Made by a program: the position numbers and the translations under genes. Below, piece by piece: positions 36,185-46,768 of a stretch of DNA of 58,402 nt. The first letter of the stretch is position 1, and the number at the start of each line of letters is the position of its first letter. This stretch comes from Sphingopyxis sp. L1A2A (GTDB taxonomy: Bacteria > Pseudomonadota > Alphaproteobacteria > Sphingomonadales > Sphingomonadaceae), in assembly GCF_005502465.1 (NCBI RefSeq), contig NZ_SCOT01000019.1, positions 1-58,402 of the forward strand. Direction: 5' to 3'. Below the pieces are notes generated by a model. That model worked only from the letters and a program-made list of their open reading frames with translations. It made no database searches and was not told where the DNA came from.

Positions 36185-37408
36185 TTACAGATCGATCAGC
36201 AACCGCGTCGGATCCTCGATCGCTTCCTTGATCGTCTTGAGGAAGGTTACCGCCTCGCGGCCGTCGATCAGGCGGTGGTCGTAGCTGAGCGCCAGATACA
36301 TCATCGGGCGGATCACGATTTCGCCGCCCCGCACGACCGGGCGATCTTCGATGCGGTGGAGGCCGAGCACCGCCGACTGCGGCGGGTTGATGATCGGGGT
36401 CGACATCAGGCCGCCGAACACGCCGCCGTTCGAGATGGTAAAGGTGCCGCCGGTCATGTCGTCCATCGTCAGCGTGCCATCCTTGGCGCGCTTGCCCAGG
36501 TCGGCGATCGCCTTTTCGATTTCGGCGAAGCTCAGGCCGTCGGCGTTGCGGACGACCGGCACGACCAGCCCGTTCGGTGCGCTCACCGCGACCGACACGT
36601 CGAGATAGTCGTGATAGACGATTTCGTCGCCGTCGATGCGCGCGTTGACCGCCGGAATGTCATGCGCGGCGAGCGCGACCGCCTTGGTGAAAAAGCTCAT
36701 GAAGCCCAAACGGACGCCATGCTTTTTCTCGAACGTCTCGCGATATTTGTCGCGCGTCGCCATCACCGCCGACATGTCGACGTCGTTGAACGTCGTGAGC
36801 ATCGCCGCGGTGTCCTGCGCCGCCTTCAGCCGCTTGGCGATCGTCTGGCGCATCCGCGTCATCTTGACCCGTTCCTCGCGGCGGCCCGGCGCGCCCGATG
36901 CGGCGGGGGCAGCGGCGACGGCGGCGGGCGCCGCGGCGGGGGCTTCGGGCGCGGCATTGGCGGCGGCGAGGACGTCTTCCTTGGTCAGGCGGCCATCCTT
37001 GCCGGTGCCCTTGATCTTGCTGGGGTCAAGGCCATGCTCGAGCACGAGGCGGCGCACCGCGGGGGACAGCGTGGTGACCGAATCGTCGCTGGCGGTCGTC
37101 GGCGGCGGTGCTGCGGCCTCGGCCTTCGCGGCGGGAGCTGCGGTGGCGGCGGGCGCGGCGGCCTTGCCGTCACCCGCTTCGATCGTCGCAATCGTCGCGC
37201 CGACATTGACGGTGTCGCCGACCGCGGCGACCTGCTGGCCCATCACCCCGGCCACCGGCGACGGCACTTCGACCGCGACCTTGTCGGTCTCGAGGCTGGC
37301 GATCGGCTCGTCGAGCGCAACGGCGTCGCCCGGCTGTTTCAGCCATTCGCCGATCGTCGCTTCGGTGACGCTTTCGCCCAGCGTGGGGACTTTGACTTCG
37401 GTGCTCAT
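36185..37408 (-). CDS. sucB: 2-oxoglutarate dehydrogenase E2 (dihydrolipoyl succinyltransferase)
   Basis: This E2 component transfers succinyl groups to CoA. The 407-residue protein has one lipoyl domain ([12 protein letters not shown] with lipoyl-Lys at about 43), an Ala/Pro-rich linker, a peripheral-subunit-binding domain ([20 protein letters not shown]) and a catalytic core ending in the [11 protein letters not shown] active-site motif. sucA is 32 bases upstream, so it forms the classical sucA-sucB unit. Confidence 0.96.
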   Translation of the reverse strand: MSTEVKVPTLGESVTEATIGEWLKQPGDAVALDEPIASLETDKVAVEVPSPVAGVMGQQVAAVGDTVNVGATIATIEAGDGKAAAPAATAAPAAKAEAAAPPPTTASDDSVTTLSPAVRRLVLEHGLDPSKIKGTGKDGRLTKEDVLAAANAAPEAPAAAPAAVAAAPAASGAPGRREERVKMTRMRQTIAKRLKAAQDTAAMLTTFNDVDMSAVMATRDKYRETFEKKHGVRLGFMSFFTKAVALAAHDIPAVNARIDGDEIVYHDYLDVSVAVSAPNGLVVPVVRNADGLSFAEIEKAIADLGKRAKDGTLTMDDMTGGTFTISNGGVFGGLMSTPIINPPQSAVLGLHRIEDRPVVRGGEIVIRPMMYLALSYDHRLIDGREAVTFLKTIKEAIEDPTRLLIDL

Positions 37409-37440
37409 GGATGCAGTTCCTTGGGGGGCTTAGGCTTGGA

Positions 37441-40263
37441 TCAGGCTTTATTCTTGCTGCGGCGAATTTCGGCACGGACGCTCAGGCCCAGCGCGTCGGC
37501 GACCAGCGCCGCCTGCTCGGTCTGGTGGCGGCTCATCAGGCCCGTTGCCGGCGACGCCGCGGCGGCCCGGCCGGCATAGCGCGGCCGCATGCCCTTTTTG
37601 CCTGCTTCGGTCAGCGCGTCCTCGATCAATTCGCCCGCGAAAAACCAGCTGCCATTGTTGCGCGGCTCTTCCTGCGCCCAGACGACATCTTCCAGCTTCG
37701 GCATCCGCTTCAACCGCACCGCCAGCGGATCGCCCGGAAAGGGATAAAGCTGTTCGATGCGGATCACCGTCGTGTCGGTCAGCCCTGCCGCGTCGCGCGC
37801 TTCCATCAGGTCGTAACCGACCTTGCCCGAACACAGCACGACGCGCTTGATGTCGGCGTCGGCGGGCGGGGTGCGGTCGGACATGATGCGGCGGAAATGC
37901 GCCTCGCCGATGAAATCGCTGCGCTGCGACACCGCCAGCTTGTGGCGGAGCAATGATTTCGGCGTCATGATGATCAGCGGCTTGCGGAACGGGCGCAGCA
38001 TCTGGCGGCGCAGGACGTGGAAATAGTTCGACGGCGTCGAAATATTGCACACCTGGATATTGTCGCCCGCGCACAGTTGCAGGAAGCGTTCGAGCCGCGC
38101 CGAGCTATGCTCCGGCCCCTGCCCTTCGTAACCGTGCGGGAGCAGCATCACGAGGCCGTTGGCGCGCAGCCATTTGGCCTCGCCCGACGCGATGAACTGG
38201 TCGATCATGATCTGCGCGCCATTGGCGAAATCGCCGAACTGCGCTTCCCACAGAACCAGCGATTTCGGATCGGCCATCGCATAGCCATATTCGAACCCGA
38301 GCACGCCATATTCGGACAGCGGGCTGTCGAGCACCTCGAACCGGCCATGCGGGACGGTGGTCAGCGGCACATATTTGCGCTCGTCCTTCTGGTCGACCCA
38401 CACCGCATGGCGCTGGCTGAAGGTGCCGCGGCCCGAATCCTGCCCCGACAGGCGAACCTGATAGCCTTCGCTGAGCAGGGTTCCGAACGCGAGTTGCTCG
38501 GCGGTGGACCAGTCGAACACTTCCTTGTCGCTCTTGTCGGCGAACATCGCGCCGCGCGCGTCGATCACGCGGCGCAGCGTCTTGTGGACGTCAAGGTCGG
38601 CGGGGATCGTCGTCATCACCCGGCCGATCGAGTCGAACAATTTGTCGCTGACCCCGGTCGAGATATTGCGGCGGGCATTTTCGGGATCGGCGGGGGCGTG
38701 CAGCCCCGACCAGCGCCCGGCGAACCAGTCGGCCTTGTTCGGTTTATAGCTTTTGGCACCCTCGAAATCATCTTCGAGCCGCGCGATGAACTCGGCGCGG
38801 CGGGCATCGGCCCAACCGGCGTCGATCACACCTTCGCTTTCGAGCTTGGCGGCGCAAAGCTGCGACACCGGCGGATGCTGGCGGATGCGTGCGTACATCA
38901 ACGGCTGGGTGAACGAAGGCTCGTCGCCTTCATTATGGCCGAAGCGGCGATAGCACCACATATCGATGACGACGTCGCGCTTGAACTGCTGGCGGAAATC
39001 GATCGCGAGCTTGCACGCAAAGGTCACCGCTTCGGGATCGTCGCCATTGACGTGCAGGATCGGCGCCATCACGCCCTTTGCGACGTCCGACGGGTAAGGC
39101 GACGAGCGCGCATATTGCGGGCTGGTCGTGAAACCGATCTGGTTGTTGACGATGAAGTGGATGCAGCCGCCGGTGTTGTAACCGCGGATGCCCGAGAAGC
39201 CGAGGCATTCCCAGACGATCCCCTGCCCCGCGAACGCCGCGTCGCCGTGGATCAGTACCGGCAGCACCTGCTCGTGCTTTTCCAGGTCGTCGCGCACCAC
39301 TTGCTGCGCGCGCACCTTGCCCAACACGACCGGATCGACCGCTTCGAGGTGCGATGGGTTGGGGACGAGCGACATATGCACCGATGCGCCGCCAAACTCG
39401 CGGTCGGTCGAGGTGCCAAGGTGATATTTGACGTCGCCCGAACCGCCGATGTCGTCGGGGTTCGCCGATCCGCCGGCAAATTCGTGGAAGATGACCTTGT
39501 ACGGCTTGGCCATGACGTTCGCGAGCATGTTGAGGCGCCCGCGGTGCGCCATGCCATAGACGATTTCCTTGACCCCGTATTGGCCGCCATATTTGATGAT
39601 GGCTTCCATCGCAGGGATCATGCTCTCACCCCCGTCGAGGCCGAACCGCTTGGTTCCGACATATTTTTTGGCGAGGAATTTCTCCCATTCCTCGGCCTCG
39701 ATCACCTTGTTCAGGATGGCGCGTTTGCCCTCGACCGAAAATTCGATGATCTTGTCGGCGCCTTCCATCCGCTCCTGCAGGAACTGGCGCTCCTTCAGGT
39801 CGGCGATGTGCATATATTCGAGACCGACATTGCCGCAATAATTGGCGCGCAGGATCGCGACGATCTCGCGCACCGTCGCGCGTTCGAGTCCCAGTGTCCC
39901 GCCTAGCCACACCGGCCGGTCCTGATCGGCGCCGACAAAACCGTGATATTCGGGGGTGAGATCGGCGGGCAGCTCGCGCTGGGTCAGCCCCAGCGGGTCG
40001 AGATTGGCGGCCAGGTGCCCGCGCACGCGGTAGGTGCGGATCAGCATCATCGCGCGGATCGAATCATTCGCGGCGCGTTCGACTTCGGCGTTCGACAGCG
40101 GCGCACCGCCCTTCGCAGCGGCGGCCTTGACCGCAACCTGCATCTGCTGCGGATCGAGCGCGGCGGTCAGGTCGTCGCTGTCGATCTGCGGCCAGTTCTT
40201 CGGCGCCCAGCTGGGGCCGGCCTGCGGCTCGTCGATGTCAAAGCTTTGTCGTTCGAGGTTCAT
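37441..40263 (-). CDS. sucA: 2-oxoglutarate dehydrogenase E1 component
   Basis: This thiamine-diphosphate E1 decarboxylates 2-oxoglutarate and transfers succinyl to the E2 lipoyl group. Protein length is 940 residues with the N-terminal short peptide, the ThDP-binding GAAF/GQG-like region (HGDAAFAGQGIVWECLGFSG), NNQIGFTTSPQYARSS and RRFGHNEGDEPSFTQP. The C-terminal transketolase-like half has LMLPHGYEGQGPEHSSAR-type residues. I start at the ATG at 40263; the ATG at 40275 adds four residues. sucD is upstream across a hairpin. Confidence 0.96.
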   Translation of the reverse strand: MNLERQSFDIDEPQAGPSWAPKNWPQIDSDDLTAALDPQQMQVAVKAAAAKGGAPLSNAEVERAANDSIRAMMLIRTYRVRGHLAANLDPLGLTQRELPADLTPEYHGFVGADQDRPVWLGGTLGLERATVREIVAILRANYCGNVGLEYMHIADLKERQFLQERMEGADKIIEFSVEGKRAILNKVIEAEEWEKFLAKKYVGTKRFGLDGGESMIPAMEAIIKYGGQYGVKEIVYGMAHRGRLNMLANVMAKPYKVIFHEFAGGSANPDDIGGSGDVKYHLGTSTDREFGGASVHMSLVPNPSHLEAVDPVVLGKVRAQQVVRDDLEKHEQVLPVLIHGDAAFAGQGIVWECLGFSGIRGYNTGGCIHFIVNNQIGFTTSPQYARSSPYPSDVAKGVMAPILHVNGDDPEAVTFACKLAIDFRQQFKRDVVIDMWCYRRFGHNEGDEPSFTQPLMYARIRQHPPVSQLCAAKLESEGVIDAGWADARRAEFIARLEDDFEGAKSYKPNKADWFAGRWSGLHAPADPENARRNISTGVSDKLFDSIGRVMTTIPADLDVHKTLRRVIDARGAMFADKSDKEVFDWSTAEQLAFGTLLSEGYQVRLSGQDSGRGTFSQRHAVWVDQKDERKYVPLTTVPHGRFEVLDSPLSEYGVLGFEYGYAMADPKSLVLWEAQFGDFANGAQIMIDQFIASGEAKWLRANGLVMLLPHGYEGQGPEHSSARLERFLQLCAGDNIQVCNISTPSNYFHVLRRQMLRPFRKPLIIMTPKSLLRHKLAVSQRSDFIGEAHFRRIMSDRTPPADADIKRVVLCSGKVGYDLMEARDAAGLTDTTVIRIEQLYPFPGDPLAVRLKRMPKLEDVVWAQEEPRNNGSWFFAGELIEDALTEAGKKGMRPRYAGRAAAASPATGLMSRHQTEQAALVADALGLSVRAEIRRSKNKA

Positions 40264-40315
40264 TGTCTTTTCCATTCTCGAAAGAGAAATGGCTCCGGGG
40301 AGGATATGGGAGCAA

Positions 40316-40347
40316 CGCCCGCCAACAACGACCGTTGCCGGCGGGCG
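40316..40347 (-). terminator. Hairpin between sucD and sucA
   Basis: CGCCCGCC (40316-40323) pairs with GGCGGGCG (40340-40347), with inner GTTG/CAAC pairing possible, just 6 bases after the sucD stop. There is no T-run, so it is more likely an mRNA processing or attenuation hairpin than a full terminator. Confidence 0.5.
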
Positions 40348-40353
40348 CTTAAA

Positions 40354-41244
40354 TCAAACGCGTTCTTTCAGCACTTCGACCAGTGTGGTGCCGAGTTCGG
40401 ACGGGCTGGCCGACATGGTGATGCCCGCGGCTTCCATCGCCGCGATCTTGCTTTCGGCGTCGCCCTTGCCGCCCGACACGATTGCGCCGGCGTGGCCCAT
40501 GCGGCGGCCCGGAGGCGCGGTGCGGCCCGCAATGAAGCCCGCCATCGGCTTTTTGCGGCCGCGCCTGGCTTCGTCGATCAGGAACTGCGCCGCCTGTTCC
40601 TCGGCATCGCCGCCGATTTCACCGATCATGATGATCGACTTGGTGGCTTCGTCGGCGAGGAACAGCTCCAGCACGTCGATGAAGTTGGTGCCGTTAACGG
40701 GGTCGCCGCCGATGCCGACCGCGGTCGTCTGACCCAGACCCGCATTGGTCGTCTGGAACACCGCCTCATAGGTCAGCGTGCCCGAGCGCGAGACGACGCC
40801 GACGCTGCCCTTTGAAAAGATACTGCCCGGCATGATGCCGATCTTGCATTCGCCCGGCGTCAATACGCCGGGGCAGTTCGGGCCGATCAGGCGCGATTTC
40901 GAGCCCGAAAGCGCGCGCTTCACCTTGACCATGTCGAGCACCGGAATGCCCTCGGTGATGCAGACGATCAGTTCCATCTCGGCGTCGATCGCCTCGAGGA
41001 TCGAATCGGCGGCGAACGGCGGCGGCACATAGATGCAGCTCGCGGTCGCGCCGGTCGCAGCTTTCGCCTCTTCCACCGTGTTGAAATTCGGCAGGCCGAT
41101 ATGCGTCGTGCCGCCCTTGCCCGGCGTCACGCCGCCGACCATCTGCGTGCCATAGGCGAGCGCCTGTTCGGTGTGGAAGGTGCCAGTGGCGCCGGTCATC
41201 CCTTGCGTGATGACCTTGGTATTCTTGTCGATGAGAATGCTCAT
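40354..41244 (-). CDS. sucD: Succinyl-CoA ligase alpha subunit
   Basis: The 296-residue alpha subunit of succinyl-CoA synthetase binds CoA and carries the phosphohistidine. Seen are the N-terminal CoA-binding [38 protein letters not shown], and the active-site [18 protein letters not shown] with its His. The beta subunit gene sucC, normally next to it, is missing from this locus; upstream is a small exported protein and then mdh. Confidence 0.96.
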   Translation of the reverse strand: MSILIDKNTKVITQGMTGATGTFHTEQALAYGTQMVGGVTPGKGGTTHIGLPNFNTVEEAKAATGATASCIYVPPPFAADSILEAIDAEMELIVCITEGIPVLDMVKVKRALSGSKSRLIGPNCPGVLTPGECKIGIMPGSIFSKGSVGVVSRSGTLTYEAVFQTTNAGLGQTTAVGIGGDPVNGTNFIDVLELFLADEATKSIIMIGEIGGDAEEQAAQFLIDEARRGRKKPMAGFIAGRTAPPGRRMGHAGAIVSGGKGDAESKIAAMEAAGITMSASPSELGTTLVEVLKERV

Positions 41245-41320
41245 TTTGCTTCCTTCTTATCGCGGCGAAACGCAAAACCAAGGCGACGGATCATCACCTG
41301 AATTATTGCTCCCATCGCCA

Positions 41321-42831
<1,511 letters not shown>

Positions 42832-42945
42832 TCACAGACCGGCGGCACACGGGCTAAAGTGCCATGTCGATCCCAAGACTGGGGTCGCCCCTACGCCGAT
42901 TCCCTTAACGAAACAACCGCGAAAAGGACGAAAAACCGCCTTTTT

Positions 42946-42962
42946 TTGCAAATAGTTCGCAA
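42946..42962. promoter_or_regulatory. Fur-box-like palindrome upstream of mdh and deacetylase
   Basis: TTGCAAA-TAG-TTCGCAA, 6 of 7 arm positions paired, lies in the 311-base divergent gap 42793-43103. AT-rich sequence and possible promoters flank it (for example TTGCAA at 42946, 17 bases, TAAAGC on the plus strand). It resembles Fur operators of related bacteria. The rest of the gap shows nothing I can name. Confidence 0.4.
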
Positions 42963-43103
42963 TAACAATAAAGCTGATGAAGCGCCCACCCGCGGATGGG
43001 AATGGGTGGACAAAGTCGCAAGGCCATGACAGCTTTTGGGCCGGAGAGGTGCCGCAGCCGCGGGTTAACCCTCCTTTATCGCTGGGGTGATAGGCGCGAG
43101 GGG

Positions 43104-44147
43104 ATGACGCGGGCAATCATCAGTTTCGATACCGAATTGTCGGCCGGTCTGTACCAGCGCGGCGCCGACGCGCGCGCCAATTTCGAAAGCTCGATCCTTG
43201 GCCGTTGCCGCGACGGCGATTTTGGCATCCATTTCCAGATGGACATGCTCGAACGCCATGGGCTGACCGGGGTGTTCTTTGTCGATCCGATGCCGGCCCT
43301 GGTTTACGGCCCCGGGGTCATCGATGCGATCGTTGGCCCGATCGTCGAGCGCGGGCACGAGGTGCAGGTGCACATCCACACCGAATGGCTGGCCTTTGCG
43401 CGCTTCAACCCGGTTGGCCGCCTGACCGGGCGCAACATCGGCGACTTTCCGCTGGCGGCGCAAAAGAAACTGATCGCGCTCGCCCGCGACATCTTGGTCG
43501 GCGCCGGCGCCCCCAAACCGGTCGCCTTTCGCGCCGGCAATTTCGGCGCCAACGACGACACGCTGCGTGCGCTCGCGGCGCTCGGTTTCGGTTTCGACAG
43601 CAGTTTCAACGGGGCGTGGCAGGGACAGGGCTGCGCGATCTCGCTCGACGCCGGGAACCTTGGCATGCGGCTCCACCACGGGGTTGTCGAGGTGCCGGTC
43701 AGCGGCCTGATGGACCGCGCCAGCCACTTTCGCCCCGCCCAGCTATGCGCGATGTCGGAGGAGGAGATGCGCGACGCGCTCGATCATGCCGCGGCGAGCG
43801 GCGCGATCCAGTTTTCGGCCTTCAGCCACAGTTTTGAGCTGCTGAGCCGCGATCGCGCGGTCGCCAACCGGCTGGCCATTTCGCGAATGGAAGCGCTGTG
43901 CCGCGCGGTCGCCGCCGATCCGCGCGTCACCAGCGGCGGCCTTGCCACCCTGCCCCCGCCGCCGCCGCGTCCGGCGCGCATCCATGTTCCGGCGCCGCGC
44001 CCGCTTCGCACCTTGCGCCGCGTCATTCAACAGGGGCTTGGGCATCTGGCCCACGAGGTGCGCTATGTCCGCGACGTCATCGCGGTGACGATCAATTCGT
44101 CACGTTGGGGCAAGATTGCCAGCGGCGTCCTGCTGGCCATGGCCTAG
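43104..44147 (+). CDS. Polysaccharide deacetylase family protein
   Basis: The 347-residue NodB-like protein has motif ISFDTELSAGLYQ near residue 6, a metal-type HEVQVHIHTEWL with two His, and FRAGNFGANDDTLRALAALGF near residue 150. The C-terminal 60 residues are Pro- and Arg-rich (LPPPPPRPARIHVP) followed by a helical tail, an extra not typical of the family. No signal peptide is seen, so it may act in the cytoplasm. Its 3' end overlaps zapE by 48 bases on the opposite strand. Confidence 0.8.
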   Translation: MTRAIISFDTELSAGLYQRGADARANFESSILGRCRDGDFGIHFQMDMLERHGLTGVFFVDPMPALVYGPGVIDAIVGPIVERGHEVQVHIHTEWLAFARFNPVGRLTGRNIGDFPLAAQKKLIALARDILVGAGAPKPVAFRAGNFGANDDTLRALAALGFGFDSSFNGAWQGQGCAISLDAGNLGMRLHHGVVEVPVSGLMDRASHFRPAQLCAMSEEEMRDALDHAAASGAIQFSAFSHSFELLSRDRAVANRLAISRMEALCRAVAADPRVTSGGLATLPPPPPRPARIHVPAPRPLRTLRRVIQQGLGHLAHEVRYVRDVIAVTINSSRWGKIASGVLLAMA

Positions 44148-45236
44148 CGCCAGATATTCGTCGGACTGCATTTCGGCGAGGCGGCTTGCCGTCCGCTCGA
44201 ATTCAAACGCGCCGTCGCCCGCAACATACAGCGCATCGGGCATTGCCGCCGCACTCGCGAGCAGCTTGACCTTATATTCGTACAGCGCGTCGATCAGCGT
44301 GACGAAGCGCGCCGCCTCGTTGCGGTTTTCCGGCCCCATGCGCGGGATGCCGACGATGATGACGGTGTGGAAATGCCGCGCGACCGCCAGATAGTCGGAC
44401 GCGCCGCGCGCTTCGGCGCACAGCCGCTTGAACGAAAAGACCGCGACTCCTTTCAGCGCCTTCGGCACATGCAGCGTCCGCCCGCCCCCCAGGTCAAGAT
44501 CGAGCGTCGGCACATGCGCGCGGTCCTCGGGCGGATAGTCGGTCAGGCGAAAGAATGCCGCCGACAGCGCGGCGCTCGCCGCCGCATCGGCAGGCACGAA
44601 CCAGCGCGCCCCATCGCCCAGCCGGTCGCGGCGATAATCGGTCGGACCGTTGAGGCCCATCACGTCGAGCTTCGCTTCGACCAGCGCGATGAAGGGCAGG
44701 AAATGTTCGCGGTTGAGCCCGTCCTTGTACAGGTCGGACGGCGGGCGGTTCGACGTCGCGACCACCGTCACCCCGCGGTCGATCAGCGCGGTAAACAGGC
44801 GTGAGAGGATCATCGCATCGGCGCTGTTGTTCACCACCATCTCGTCGAAGGCAAGGCAGCGGGTGTTTTCGACGATCGCATCGGCGACCAGCGGGATCGG
44901 GTCGCCCGCCTCGCTTTTGCGCACCTCGCGCATTCGCGCATGGACGTCGAGCATGAAGGCGTGGAAATGGACCCGCCGTTTGCGCTGGATGTGCAGCTGG
45001 TCGTAGAACAGGTCCATCAGCATCGATTTGCCGCGCCCGACCGCGCCCCACAGATAGACGCCGCGCGGTGCCTCGGGCTTGCGCCCGGTCAACCGCCACA
45101 GCAGGCTGCCGCGCGGCGGCACCGCTTCCAGCTCGGCCTGCAAGATGTTCAGCCGTTCGGCGGCGGCGCGCTGTTCAGGGTCGGGCCGGAGCTCGCCCGC
45201 CGCGACGAGCGCGTCATAGGCCGACAGCACCGACAT
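44100..45236 (-). CDS. zapE: Cell division ATPase ZapE (AFG1 family)
   Basis: ZapE is an AFG1-like ATPase that modulates the Z-ring under stress. The 378-residue protein has Walker A GAVGRGKSMLMD at about 64-75, Walker B CLAFDEMVV, and the C-terminal RVDALYE-like pattern of the family (IDALYEYKVKLLASAAAMP). Its stop lies inside the convergent deacetylase gene, and its start overlaps the thioesterase stop by one base. Proximity of zapE to mdh is usual in this order. Confidence 0.93.
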   Translation of the reverse strand: MSVLSAYDALVAAGELRPDPEQRAAAERLNILQAELEAVPPRGSLLWRLTGRKPEAPRGVYLWGAVGRGKSMLMDLFYDQLHIQRKRRVHFHAFMLDVHARMREVRKSEAGDPIPLVADAIVENTRCLAFDEMVVNNSADAMILSRLFTALIDRGVTVVATSNRPPSDLYKDGLNREHFLPFIALVEAKLDVMGLNGPTDYRRDRLGDGARWFVPADAAASAALSAAFFRLTDYPPEDRAHVPTLDLDLGGGRTLHVPKALKGVAVFSFKRLCAEARGASDYLAVARHFHTVIIVGIPRMGPENRNEAARFVTLIDALYEYKVKLLASAAAMPDALYVAGDGAFEFERTASRLAEMQSDEYLALGHGQQDAAGNLAPT

Positions 45237-45733
45237 CAGCCGCGATCCTTGCTCGCCTTGCGAATGGTGCCCGCAAAGGTCAGCACGATATGCTCGTCGC
45301 CCTCGCCCTGCACGACCAGCCCGCGCAGGAAGATCAGGCGGCCGGTCTCGCGGACCAGCTCGACCACCGCGTCCAGGGGCTCGCCCAGGCGGCCCGCGCC
45401 GACGAACTGCGTCGACAGGTCGAGCGTCACCGAATGACCGGCGTTGAGCGATCCGAACTGATGTGACGCGGCGAACAGCGCAATATCGACCAGCGCCAGT
45501 GTCACCGCGCCATGGACATTATCGCCCAAATTGCTGTGCTGGCGTTCAGGGATCATCCGCACCCGCGCCTGCGGACGGCCATCGGGCGTCGGCGGCTCGA
45601 CCCGCACCGTCAGCGGTTCGATGAAGCTGTTGAAACGGCTCGCGTCCTTCAGGTCCCAGCTCAGCCAACCATCATCCAGCGCCTCGGCGCTGAAATGGTC
45701 GCGGCGCTTCGGTTCCTCGATCCCGTCGTTCAC
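45236..45733 (-). CDS. PaaI/hotdog-fold thioesterase
   Basis: The 165-residue hotdog protein has family motif NLGDNVHGAVTLALVDIAL with the catalytic-type Asn/Asp-His-Gly region, and SVTLDLSTQFVGAGRLGEPL. It probably hydrolyses an acyl-CoA of unknown identity. The start is uncertain: GTG at 45733 is preferred because the upstream GTG at 45763 lies inside a 33-base hairpin arm. The stop shares one base with the zapE start. Confidence 0.85.
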   Translation of the reverse strand: MNDGIEEPKRRDHFSAEALDDGWLSWDLKDASRFNSFIEPLTVRVEPPTPDGRPQARVRMIPERQHSNLGDNVHGAVTLALVDIALFAASHQFGSLNAGHSVTLDLSTQFVGAGRLGEPLDAVVELVRETGRLIFLRGLVVQGEGDEHIVLTFAGTIRKASKDRG

Positions 45734-45757
45734 GTTGTGACTTTCGCGAAGGCGAAA

Positions 45758-45838
45758 CGGCACCGGCCCGCTCCCCCACCCGGCCTCCCATAGGCTACTA
45801 TCGTCTGGGAGGCCGGGTGGGGGAGCGGGCCGGTGCCG
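45758..45838. repeat. Very long perfect inverted repeat, 33-base arms
   Basis: Arms at 45758-45790 and 45806-45838 are perfect complements (left arm begins CGGCACCGGCCCGCTCCC), with loop TAGGCTACTATCGTC. It is between sdhB and the thioesterase on the same strand, 19 bases after the sdhB stop. In RNA it would be an extremely stable GC hairpin without a T-run. Confidence 0.9.
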
Positions 45839-45857
45839 ACGTTGGCGTCAGCCAACA

Positions 45858-46640
45858 TCAAACTTGCCGCTCGGCCTCGAGCTTCTTGATCTCGGCGATC
45901 GCGCGCGCCGGGCTCAGCCCCTTGGGGCAAGCGTTCGAGCAGTTCATGATCGTGTGGCAGCGATAGAGGCGGAACGGGTCCTCCAGCTCGTCGAGCCGCT
46001 CGCCGGTCATTTCGTCGCGGCTGTCGGCGAGCCAGCGATACGCCTGGAGCAGGATCGCGGGGCCGAGGAACTTGTCGCTGTTCCACCAATAGCTGGGGCA
46101 GCTGGTCGAACAGCAGGCGCACAGGATGCATTCGTACAGCCCATCGAGCTTTTCGCGTTCGGCGGGCGATTGCAGCCGCTCCTTGCCGCTCGGCGTCGTC
46201 GTCTTGGTCTTCAGCCACGGTTCGATCGACGCATATTGGGCATAGAAATGGGTGAAGTCGGGGACCAGATCCTTGATCACATCCATCGCGGGCAGCGGGG
46301 TGATCGTGATCGCGCCCTTCAGATCCTCGATCGCGGTGGTGCAGGCCAGGCCGTTCTTGCCATTCATGTTCATCGAACAGCTGCCGCAGATGCCCTCGCG
46401 GCACGAACGGCGGAAAGTCAGCGAGCTATCCTGCTCGCTCTTCATCTTGATCAGCGCGTCGAGCACCATCGGACCGCATTTTTCGGTGTCGATCTCAAAG
46501 GTGTCGAAGCGCGGATTTTCGCCGCTGTCGGGGTCGTAGCGATAGACTTTGAACGTCTTGACCGCGGACGCGCCCTCGGCCTTGTGGACCTTGCCCGTCT
46601 TTTGCGGGCGGCTGTTCTTGGGCAGGCGGAATTCGGCCAT
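45858..46640 (-). CDS. sdhB: Succinate dehydrogenase iron-sulfur subunit
   Basis: SdhB carries the [2Fe-2S], [4Fe-4S] and [3Fe-4S] clusters of complex II. The 260-residue protein shows [35 protein letters not shown] and [15 protein letters not shown], all ligand cysteines present. GGGGAG stands before the ATG at 46640. The sdhC, sdhD and sdhA genes that usually precede it are not upstream; the neighbouring gene is divergent. An ATTGTATAG sequence just before the ribosome binding site may hold its -10. Confidence 0.96.
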   Translation of the reverse strand: MAEFRLPKNSRPQKTGKVHKAEGASAVKTFKVYRYDPDSGENPRFDTFEIDTEKCGPMVLDALIKMKSEQDSSLTFRRSCREGICGSCSMNMNGKNGLACTTAIEDLKGAITITPLPAMDVIKDLVPDFTHFYAQYASIEPWLKTKTTTPSGKERLQSPAEREKLDGLYECILCACCSTSCPSYWWNSDKFLGPAILLQAYRWLADSRDEMTGERLDELEDPFRLYRCHTIMNCSNACPKGLSPARAIAEIKKLEAERQV

Positions 46641-46768
46641 GTCGCGGGCTCCCCTATACAATTGCGGGCTGACTAGACCCGATTGGCAGGGACGACAAGG
46701 GGGTGATCGGGGGTGCCGGGCGCGAAAGCCGCTGGCAGGGCACGAGGCAAGGCGCTAGGGCGGCAGCG

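Noticed and set aside
38017..39906. 629-residue open frame antisense to sucA
   Set aside because: It lies wholly within sucA on the other strand and shows no motif. sucA itself has all expected family features.
45733..45763. Longer thioesterase start at 45763 (GTG)
   Set aside because: That codon lies inside the 33-base hairpin arm, and the residues added are not family-like.
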